DNA of 6,839 bases from Flavobacteriaceae bacterium UBA2765 (lineage in GTDB: Bacteria; Bacteroidota; Bacteroidia; Flavobacteriales; Flavobacteriaceae), in assembly GCA_002352665.1 (NCBI GenBank), contig DEIV01000123.1, positions 1 through 6,839 of the forward strand, given 5' to 3'. Made by a program: the position numbers and the translations under genes. The notes below the pieces were generated by a model, which was not told the origin of the DNA, searched no databases, and saw nothing but the letters and a program-made list of their open reading frames with translations. Below are positions 1-6,005 of this stretch, piece by piece; position 1 is the stretch's first letter; every line of letters begins with the position of its first letter.

Positions 1-127
1 TAATGGTCATGTACAAAGCATTGACAAAAGTATCATCTGACAAAAACATATATCCAATAACACCTGTAGTCAATACTAAGAGTAGTAATAATAAAGCCTT
101 ATATAATTTAGATTGAAATAAGTTCAT
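1..127 (-). CDS. Two-transmembrane potassium channel family protein, N-terminal fragment
   Basis: The reading frame starts at an ATG at 127-125 and stays open to the left edge, giving 42 visible residues; the rest lies outside the window. The fragment begins MNLFQSKLYKALLLLLLLV, a short basic cytoplasmic start followed by one hydrophobic helix (about residues 11-30). It then has a polar turn and the segment DDTFVNALYMTI, which resembles the pore-helix entry of Ion_trans_2 channels just before the TVGxG selectivity filter. The filter itself would fall past the edge, so it is not seen. In the family the pore is usually followed by a cytoplasmic TrkA-N (RCK) nucleotide-binding domain that gates K+ flow across the inner membrane. 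The start lies 6 bases after the stop of the PspC-domain gene, so the two are probably co-transcribed. No Shine-Dalgarno sequence is visible. The identification rests on a short stretch and is moderately secure. Confidence 0.68.
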   Translation of the reverse strand, partial: MNLFQSKLYKALLLLLLVLTTGVIGYMFLSDDTFVNALYMTI

Positions 128-133
128 ATAATT

Positions 134-361
134 TTATAGGTCAAATACGGAACTGCGTTTAGTGTAAATCATATCTTTAAGTTTTAGTAAAAAAGCGAAT
201 GTTAAATATACACCAAACCAAAAACCTAAAGTAATAAAAGAAATATAAATGAAAAACAACCTAACATTAGTAACTCTAATTCCTAGTTTATCAGCCAATC
301 TTGAGGAGACTTCAAAACCTCTTTTTTCAAAAAAATAACGAATGGAGTGAATAATTTTCAT
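134..361 (-). CDS. PspC domain-containing small membrane protein
   Basis: This is a 75-residue protein starting at ATG 361-359 and stopping with TAA at 136-134. The first 33 residues are a basic amphipathic segment (RYFFEKRGFEVSSRLADKLG) typical of the PspC domain. A single strongly hydrophobic stretch rich in Phe and Leu follows (about residues 35-60), then a short charged tail (KLKDMIYTKRSSVFDL). PspC domains were first described in the phage-shock system as inner-membrane sensors or toxin-antitoxin-like regulators, but stand-alone short copies in Bacteroidota have no established role. No pspA, pspB or pspF gene is visible nearby, so a phage-shock function should not be assumed. Its tight coupling to the downstream potassium channel gene suggests a membrane-related job, perhaps an accessory or regulatory subunit; this is inference. 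No clear TAnnTTTG promoter could be found upstream on this strand. Confidence 0.82.
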   Translation of the reverse strand: MKIIHSIRYFFEKRGFEVSSRLADKLGIRVTNVRLFFIYISFITLGFWFGVYLTFAFLLKLKDMIYTKRSSVFDL

Positions 362-471
362 CTCTTAATATTTTGACGCAATTTAATAATTTTATTACTA
401 ATAGTTTATACTTCACTATAAATTCTATTTACATTTAATTACCTTTGCATTTCGCAATTTTTTATCTAAGT
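362..471. other. Divergent intergenic region between the PspC gene and uvrA
   Basis: This 110-base, very AT-rich stretch separates genes read in opposite directions and must carry both promoters. The plus-strand element at 440-447 is described separately. On the minus strand nothing matches the TAnnTTTG consensus well; the nearest is TAAATTG around 380-386, one base short in the spacer. No LexA-like palindrome or other operator is apparent. Confidence 0.6.
440..447 (+). promoter_or_regulatory. Bacteroidota-type -7 promoter element (TACCTTTG) for uvrA
   Basis: TACCTTTG matches the TAnnTTTG -7 consensus used by the primary sigma factor of Bacteroidota. It lies 24 bases before the ATG at 472, which leaves room for a short leader of roughly 15-20 bases. 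A matching -33 element (TTTG or TTG about 19 bases upstream) is not visible, so the call rests on one box. If correct, it excludes the longer TTG-started reading frame at 445, because that start would lie inside the promoter. Confidence 0.5.
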
Positions 472-3291
472 ATGCCAGAAAATTTTATTGAGGTTCAAGG
501 AGCGAGAGTTCATAATCTAAAAAATATTGATGTTAAAATACCCAGAGAAAAGCTAGTAGTAATTACCGGTTTAAGTGGTAGTGGTAAGTCGTCATTAGCT
601 TTTGACACCATCTATGCCGAAGGACAACGCCGATATATTGAAACTTTTTCTGCCTATGCTCGGCAATTTCTAGGAGGTTTAGAAAGACCCGATGTTGATA
701 AAATTGATGGTTTATCTCCCGTAATTGCAATCGAACAAAAAACCACGAGCAAAAGTCCCAGATCTACTGTTGGCACTATAACAGAAGTCTATGATTTTTT
801 AAGATTATTATTTGCAAGAGCAGCTGATGCTTATTCTTATAATTCTAATGAAAAAATGGTGAGCTATTCTGACGAACAGATCATTGCATTAATTTTAAGT
901 GATTTCAATAAGAAAAAGGCCATAGTATTGGCTCCGGTAATTAAATCACGTAAAGGTCATTATCGTGAACTTTTTGAACAAATTTCTAAGCAAGGATTTG
1001 TTAAAGTAAGGGTTGATGGAGAAATTAAAGATATAGAAAAAGGTATGCGTTTGGATCGGTACAAAACGCACGATATTGAAATTGTTATTGATAGATTGGT
1101 CGTTGATAAAAATATTGAAAAACGTCTAGTGGATACTGTTAAAACGGCTATGTACCATGGTAATGACACTATTTTGGTTTTAGATGTAGCCACCAATACT
1201 ACGAGATATTTTAGCAGAAGCTTAATGTGTCCTACCAGTGGTATTTCATACCCTAAACCAGAACCTAATTCATTCTCTTTTAATTCACCTAAAGGAGCTT
1301 GTAAAACTTGTAATGGTCTTGGCACTTTAAATGAAGTAAATATTGACAAAATAATTCCGAATTTAGAAATTTCAATATTGAATGGTGGTATAGCACCGCT
1401 TGGTGAACAAAAAAGTAAATGGATTATGAAACAAATTGAACTGATTGCTGAACGCTTTCAGTTTACATTGACTACTCCGATAAAAAAAATTCCTAAAGAA
1501 GCATTAGATATTATATTATATGGTGGTAAAGAAAAATTTGAAATTATTTCAAAACAAGCGGGTATAACAAGAAGTTATAATATTGATTTTGAAGGTATTG
1601 CCAATTTTATAAAATATCAATTTGACGAAACCAATTCAATCTCCATTAAACGTTGGGCAGCATTGTATATGGATGAGAATATCTGCTCAGTTTGTAATGG
1701 TTCTCGTTTAAATATTGAAGCATTACATTTTAAAATTCATAATAAAAACATTGCTGATTTGGCTGAAATGGATATTATTCAATTGGCAGATTGGTTTAAA
1801 AAAATTAAAGCTCATTTGAGTGATAAACAATTGGCTATTGCTTCAGAAATTTTGAAGGAAATTAAAACTAGAATTCAATTTTTGTTGGATGTAGGCCTAG
1901 ATTATTTAGCTTTAAATAGAAGTTCAAAATCATTATCCGGAGGTGAAGCACAACGTATTAGATTGGCTACACAAATTGGTTCTCAACTGGTAGGTGTTCT
2001 ATACATATTAGATGAACCGAGTATTGGATTACATCAGAGAGATAATCATAGGTTGATAACTTCTTTGCAAAAGTTAAGAGATATAGGCAATTCTGTATTG
2101 GTAGTTGAACATGATAAAGACATGATTGAAAGTGCAGATTATGTAATAGATATTGGTCCAAAAGCAGGTAAACATGGGGGAGAAATTATCAGCAATAATA
2201 CACCTAAAGAATTATTGAGCAGTCATACCTTAACGGCCGATTACATTAATGGTACAAAGAATATTGAAGTGCCTGATAAAAGAAGAAAAGGCAATGGTAA
2301 AAAAATTATTTTGGAAGGAGCTACCGGTAATAATCTCAAAAATGTTTCTGTAACTTTTCCTTTAGGTAAAATGATTTGTGTTACCGGTGTTTCTGGTAGT
2401 GGAAAATCAACATTAATTAACGAAACGTTATATCCCATTTTAAATCATCATATTTATAGAGCCGTAAAGGCTCCTATGCCATATTTAAATATTAAAGGTT
2501 TAAAATATATTGATAAAATTATTGACATTAACCAATCGCCGATAGGTAGAACTCCTCGTTCTAATCCAGCGACATATACTGGTGTTTTTAGTGAAATTAG
2601 GAATTTATATGCCAAGACTCCGGAATCTCAAATTAGAGGATATAAGCCTGGTAGATTTTCTTTTAATGTTAAAGATGGAAGATGTGAAACTTGTCAAGGT
2701 GGTGGTGTTCGAGTTATAGAAATGAATTTTTTACCAGATGTTTATGTAGAGTGTGAGACTTGTCAAGGCAAACGATTTGATAGAGAAACGCTTGAAATTC
2801 GTTATAAAGGCAAATCAATATCAGATGTATTGAATATGACTATTGATGAAAGTGTTCATTTTTTTGAACATATTCCTAAAATATATAGAAAATTAAAAAC
2901 CATTCAAGATGTTGGTTTGGGCTATATCACTTTAGGGCAGCAGTCCACAACTTTATCAGGTGGTGAAGCACAACGTATTAAATTAGCTACAGAACTCTCA
3001 AAAAAAGATACCGGAAATACATTTTACATTTTGGATGAGCCTACAACCGGATTACATTTTGAAGATATTAATGTATTGATGAAAGTATTGAATAAATTGA
3101 CCAATAAAGGAAATACAGTATTAATTATTGAGCATAATTTAGATGTAGTTAAGTTGGCCGATTATATTATTGATATAGGTCCTGAAGGCGGAAAAAATGG
3201 TGGCGAAATAATATGCACAGGTACACCGGAAGAGATTATAAAAGTGAAAAAAAGTTATACCGCTCAGTTTCTAAAAAAAGAGCTAATTTAG
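472..3291 (+). CDS. uvrA: Excinuclease ABC subunit UvrA
   Basis: UvrA is the damage-sensing ATPase of nucleotide excision repair; as a dimer it loads UvrB at lesions. The protein has 939 residues, normal for the family, with both ABC cassettes intact. Cassette I has Walker A GLSGSGKS at 33-40, signature LSGGEAQR at 488-495 and Walker B YILDEP at 511-516. Cassette II has Walker A GVSGSGKS at 639-646, signature LSGGEAQR at 828-835 and Walker B YILDEP at 852-857. The UvrB-binding insertion should occupy about residues 120-250. The C-terminal zinc finger is complete (C738, C741, C761, C764). The first zinc site is degenerate: C253, C277 and C280 are present, but the position of E. coli C256 is Ser. 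A further CxxC pair is at 405/408. ATG 472 was chosen because the protein then begins MPENFIEVQGARVHNLKNI, as in relatives, and because the upstream TTG at 445 overlaps a promoter box. No LexA site is seen. Confidence 0.97.
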   Translation: MPENFIEVQGARVHNLKNIDVKIPREKLVVITGLSGSGKSSLAFDTIYAEGQRRYIETFSAYARQFLGGLERPDVDKIDGLSPVIAIEQKTTSKSPRSTVGTITEVYDFLRLLFARAADAYSYNSNEKMVSYSDEQIIALILSDFNKKKAIVLAPVIKSRKGHYRELFEQISKQGFVKVRVDGEIKDIEKGMRLDRYKTHDIEIVIDRLVVDKNIEKRLVDTVKTAMYHGNDTILVLDVATNTTRYFSRSLMCPTSGISYPKPEPNSFSFNSPKGACKTCNGLGTLNEVNIDKIIPNLEISILNGGIAPLGEQKSKWIMKQIELIAERFQFTLTTPIKKIPKEALDIILYGGKEKFEIISKQAGITRSYNIDFEGIANFIKYQFDETNSISIKRWAALYMDENICSVCNGSRLNIEALHFKIHNKNIADLAEMDIIQLADWFKKIKAHLSDKQLAIASEILKEIKTRIQFLLDVGLDYLALNRSSKSLSGGEAQRIRLATQIGSQLVGVLYILDEPSIGLHQRDNHRLITSLQKLRDIGNSVLVVEHDKDMIESADYVIDIGPKAGKHGGEIISNNTPKELLSSHTLTADYINGTKNIEVPDKRRKGNGKKIILEGATGNNLKNVSVTFPLGKMICVTGVSGSGKSTLINETLYPILNHHIYRAVKAPMPYLNIKGLKYIDKIIDINQSPIGRTPRSNPATYTGVFSEIRNLYAKTPESQIRGYKPGRFSFNVKDGRCETCQGGGVRVIEMNFLPDVYVECETCQGKRFDRETLEIRYKGKSISDVLNMTIDESVHFFEHIPKIYRKLKTIQDVGLGYITLGQQSTTLSGGEAQRIKLATELSKKDTGNTFYILDEPTTGLHFEDINVLMKVLNKLTNKGNTVLIIEHNLDVVKLADYIIDIGPEGGKNGGEIICTGTPEEIIKVKKSYTAQFLKKELI

Positions 3292-3421
3292 CATGTTTGT
3301 CTTTTTTAAGCAAAGGAGGTAAAGCTAAAATTGGACGATGCAATAGTTACAGATAGAATTATTACAATAATAGAATTGAATTTATCTACTGAAAAAAATA
3401 ATTAATCTATAAAAAAAATAA
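3292..3421. other. Gap between uvrA and the LOG-family gene
   Basis: This 130-base AT-rich spacer lies between two genes on the same strand. No GC-rich hairpin with a T-tract follows uvrA, and no TAnnTTTG box stands out before the LOG gene, so read-through from uvrA is possible. The one distinctive signal is a perfect Shine-Dalgarno-like AAAGGAGGT at 3312-3320, unusual in this phylum. It is followed by a possible 24-codon frame from TTG 3331 to TAA 3405, beginning with residues DDAIVTDRII after the start. That frame could be chance or a remnant of a lost gene; it is not annotated as a gene. Confidence 0.5.
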
Positions 3422-4147
3422 ATGGCGAAAGATATGAATCGAAATGAAGATCGAAAAATCATCGAAAAATTTCAACATAAAACTTGGAATGAAATAAAAA
3501 CCAATGATACTTGGGCAATTTTTAAAATTATGGCCGAGTTTGTTAATGGTTATGAGAAATTAAGTAAAATTGGCCCTTGCGTTAGCATTTTTGGATCTGC
3601 AAGAACCAAACCGGAGCAAAAATATTACAAACTTGCAGAAAAGATTGCCTACGAGTTGACGCAAAATGGATATGGTGTAATAACAGGTGGTGGCCCCGGT
3701 ATAATGGAGGCCGGTAATAAAGGAGCTCACAGAGGTAAAGGAGCCTCGGTAGGATTAAATATAGAACTTCCTTTTGAACAACATGACAACCCCTATATAG
3801 ATCATGATAAAAATGTACAATTTGATTACTTTTTTGTACGTAAAGTAATGTTTGTAAAATATGCTCAAGGCTTTGTAGTAATGCCTGGTGGTTTTGGTAC
3901 TTTAGATGAACTTTTTGAAGCTATGACCCTAATTCAGACAAAAAAAATTGGAAGATTCCCTATAATTCTTGTAGGTAGAGATTTCTGGAGTGGCATTTTC
4001 GATTGGGTTAAAGAAGTACTTATTCAGAAATATGAAAATGCAAGTGAAGAGGACATGAAATTAATTAGGATTGTTGATACTGAACAAGAAGTAATAGATT
4101 TACTTAATAGCTTCTATAAAAAATACAATTTACAACCTAACTTCTAA
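3422..4147 (+). CDS. LOG family (TIGR00730) Rossmann-fold protein, probable nucleoside 5'-monophosphate phosphoribohydrolase
   Basis: This is a 241-residue cytosolic protein of the LOG group, often mislabelled lysine decarboxylase. The fold's nucleotide-binding start is seen as SIFGSAR at 55-61. The family motifs follow in order: GGGPGIMEA at 89-97, VRKVMF at 139-144 and PGGFGTLDE at 155-163. R140 and E163 occupy the positions of the catalytic Arg and Glu known in LOG enzymes. Such enzymes cleave the N-glycosidic bond of nucleoside 5'-monophosphates, giving free base plus ribose 5-phosphate. In plants and some bacteria the substrate is a cytokinin ribotide; in others it is ordinary AMP or related nucleotides. 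The roughly 50-residue charged N-terminal extension fits the longer bacterial forms. The substrate cannot be read from the sequence. It lies 130 bases after uvrA on the same strand. The start is the ATG giving MAKDMNRNEDRK; M5 is an alternative. Confidence 0.9.
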   Translation: MAKDMNRNEDRKIIEKFQHKTWNEIKTNDTWAIFKIMAEFVNGYEKLSKIGPCVSIFGSARTKPEQKYYKLAEKIAYELTQNGYGVITGGGPGIMEAGNKGAHRGKGASVGLNIELPFEQHDNPYIDHDKNVQFDYFFVRKVMFVKYAQGFVVMPGGFGTLDELFEAMTLIQTKKIGRFPIILVGRDFWSGIFDWVKEVLIQKYENASEEDMKLIRIVDTEQEVIDLLNSFYKKYNLQPNF

Positions 4148-4191
4148 AACTGATTTTTTTTATGTAAAACCGTTTTTGATCATTTAGTTAT

Positions 4192-4276
4192 CACGTCACC
4201 ATGAATTTGTCAGAGTCTCTTATTATTGAACGATTTACAGCATTCTGAGATTCTGAAATAAATTCAGAATGACGTA
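4192..4276. repeat. Imperfect inverted pair of a short intergenic repeat (REP-like)
   Basis: Two copies of one sequence face each other in the convergent gap. The plus-strand copy (4193-4219) reads ACGTCA, 3 bases, TGAATTT, then GTCAGAGTCTC. The minus-strand copy (4275-4247) reads ACGTCA, 3 bases, TGAATTT, two extra bases, then TTCAGAATCTC. Outside the 2-base gap, 22 of 27 positions agree. The copies are separated by 27 bases, so transcripts of either strand could fold into a long imperfect hairpin. The minus copy also contains its own 8-bp palindrome, ATTCTGAA at 4250-4257 and TTCAGAAT at 4263-4270. The core TCATTCTGAA...TTCAGAATCTC resembles repeats I recall as dispersed between genes in Flavobacteriia; that comparison is from memory. 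Confidence 0.6.
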
Positions 4277-4325
4277 GGTTGTAAATTAATGAGACTTATT
4301 GGGCAATCAATATTTTTTAAAACAA

Positions 4326-4356
4326 AAAGAGCATCCGTCAAGTATGGATGCTCTTT
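4326..4356 (-). terminator. Intrinsic terminator downstream of the OmpA-family gene
   Basis: There is a perfect 11-bp stem: AAAGAGCATCC at 4326-4336 pairs with GGATGCTCTTT at 4346-4356 across a 9-base loop. On the minus strand the stem is followed by a run of T broken by one G (TTTTTGTTTT, counting the stem's last bases), the classic form of a rho-independent terminator. It begins 24 bases after the TAG stop of the OmpA-family gene. On the plus strand the stem is followed only by CTTATAACC, so it would end rightward transcription from the LOG gene less efficiently. Confidence 0.88.
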
Positions 4357-4379
4357 CTTATAACCGTTTAGCGAAATGT

Positions 4380-5939
4380 CTATTCTTTAGATACTATTAT
4401 ATTAAACTGAGTTCTTCTATTCATCTGATGTTTTTCATCAGTACACACTACGTCATCAGCACAATTATTTATCAATTTCGTCTCTCCGTATCCTTTAGCT
4501 GTAACTCTCTTTTTACTAATTCCTTTAGAGACAATATATTTAAACGTTGCTTTTGCTCTTCTACTAGACAACCTATTATTATATGCTTCGGTCGCTCTTG
4601 AATCAGTATGTGATCCGGCCTCAATCAATAATTCAGGTTTTTCTTTCATGATTTGTACTAGTTTGTCTAATTCTAGAGCCGCATCAGCACGAATATTCCA
4701 TTTGTCCAAGTCAAAATAAATGTTTTCAATATTAATCTTATTTTCAACTATTTCAGGTTTCAATGTCAAAACTAACTCAATAGGTTTTTCCACTATATCA
4801 TTGACTGTAATTAAATTCTTTTCATCATTTTGAAAATCAGCTTTATCTCCCACAACTTTATAGGTTTCATTGCACTTTACTGTAAAGTTATAAACACCAT
4901 TTTGATCAGATGTTGCTGTTTGTAGAATCCCTCCTTCTTTATCTAATAATTTAACCATAACTCCTGCTAAAATTTCTTTTGATTGATCATTTTTAACAAC
5001 ACCTGTTAATCGCTGCGTGCAATCTATATTTATGGGTTCATTAGTAATAAAACTATAAATATCATCATCACCCATTCCTTCTACTCTATTGGAAGAAAAA
5101 TAACCTTTTTTCTCTTTTATAATAAAAGCAAAATCATCTTTTACACTATTTATGGGAGTACCTAAATTTAAATGTCTAGAAATGGTAGTATCATATATTC
5201 TATTGGCAAAAACATCGAGACCTCCGGAACTTTCATGTCCGTCTGAGGAATAATATATGATATTATCGTTAACAAAAGGAAACATCTCTTTTCCTTGAGT
5301 ATTAATATTTGGTCCTAGGTTTTTGGGCTGACCATAAGTACCGTCATTATTTACAGAAACTACATAAATATCTGTATTTCCAATTGTTCCCGGTCTATCA
5401 GAAACAAAGTATAATTTTTTACCATCAGCACTTAATGCCGGATGGCCAGTAGAATAATCATCATTATTAAATGGCAGCTTTTCTATATCAACCCATGTTC
5501 CATCTGCCTTAACGACCGCCTTAAACAATTGTAATCTCAAGGTACCTACGGTATCATTTGTGACTTGATTATGATAAAAATTATTTCCGGTAAAATAAAC
5601 CTCTTTCCTATCTTTAGTGAAGGTTACTATGGCCTCATGAAACTTTGTATTTACATTCCCAATTACTTTTTCTTTTCCAACAATTTCTCCCTCTTCATTA
5701 ATAGCTCCTACAAACAAATCTAAATAAGGTTGTTCATTAGGTTTCCAAATATTTCTAATTAGTGTTTTTTTAGTTGGTGAAGAAAACACCACACTGTCAT
5801 TACCAAAAAATGAGGTGCCAAAATCTGCATATTTGGTGTTTATGTTACTATTTTTTATAAGATATTTACCTGCTGCTGTTTGTGCTGTTAAAGTACTTAA
5901 ACCTAACAACACTATGATAACAATATACTTTTTGATCAT
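4380..5939 (-). CDS. OmpA family protein with PD40 blades and a carboxypeptidase-regulatory-like domain
   Basis: This 519-residue envelope protein probably sits in the periplasm or at the outer membrane and grips peptidoglycan. Residues 1-20 form a signal peptide (two Lys, hydrophobic core, likely cleavage near A19/Q20). PD40/TolB-like blades follow: around 101-120, 165-193 (HPALSADGKKLYFVSDRPG), 218-244 and 268-297 (GYFSSNR). A carboxypeptidase-regulatory-like beta-sandwich spans about 308-393, with cysteines at 307 and 356. The OmpA C-terminal domain is at about 402-517, and D446 and R461 match the diaminopimelate-binding D271 and R286 of E. coli OmpA. C493 and C499 may form a disulfide. 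The order PD40-CRD-OmpA is that of the type IX secretion protein PorE, but the N-terminal TPR region is missing, so it is more likely a paralogue. It lies 67 bases after the PorP/SprF gene on the same strand, likely one operon, and ends before a strong terminator. Confidence 0.92.
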   Translation of the reverse strand: MIKKYIVIIVLLGLSTLTAQTAAGKYLIKNSNINTKYADFGTSFFGNDSVVFSSPTKKTLIRNIWKPNEQPYLDLFVGAINEEGEIVGKEKVIGNVNTKFHEAIVTFTKDRKEVYFTGNNFYHNQVTNDTVGTLRLQLFKAVVKADGTWVDIEKLPFNNDDYSTGHPALSADGKKLYFVSDRPGTIGNTDIYVVSVNNDGTYGQPKNLGPNINTQGKEMFPFVNDNIIYYSSDGHESSGGLDVFANRIYDTTISRHLNLGTPINSVKDDFAFIIKEKKGYFSSNRVEGMGDDDIYSFITNEPINIDCTQRLTGVVKNDQSKEILAGVMVKLLDKEGGILQTATSDQNGVYNFTVKCNETYKVVGDKADFQNDEKNLITVNDIVEKPIELVLTLKPEIVENKINIENIYFDLDKWNIRADAALELDKLVQIMKEKPELLIEAGSHTDSRATEAYNNRLSSRRAKATFKYIVSKGISKKRVTAKGYGETKLINNCADDVVCTDEKHQMNRRTQFNIIVSKE

Positions 5940-6005
5940 GTCTTTATTTTTACTTATTGAAACTTGCGATATTTCTTTGAAAAGTTTATTTATAATTTTA
6001 TATGG

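Noticed and set aside
960..1349. 129-codon open frame on the minus strand inside uvrA
   Set aside because: It lies wholly antisense to conserved UvrA sequence, has low-complexity Ser/Leu-rich content and resembles no family; it is a shadow of the real gene.
1967..2438. Two 64-65 codon minus-strand frames inside uvrA (1967-2161 and 2241-2438)
   Set aside because: Both are antisense to conserved ABC signature, Walker B and Walker A regions of UvrA, with no recognisable product or start signal.
3280..3291. Small palindrome GCTAATTTAGC at the uvrA stop as a terminator
   Set aside because: The arms are five bases with a one-base centre, so no stable hairpin can form, and the following T-run is not adjacent.
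4148..4190. T-run just after the LOG gene as an intrinsic terminator
   Set aside because: The run of eight T at about 4153-4160 is not preceded by a GC-containing stem; it is more likely plain AT-rich sequence.
4299..4601. 100-codon plus-strand frame across the terminator and into the OmpA domain
   Set aside because: It runs through the terminator hairpin and antisense to the conserved OmpA C-terminal domain; its composition is not protein-like.
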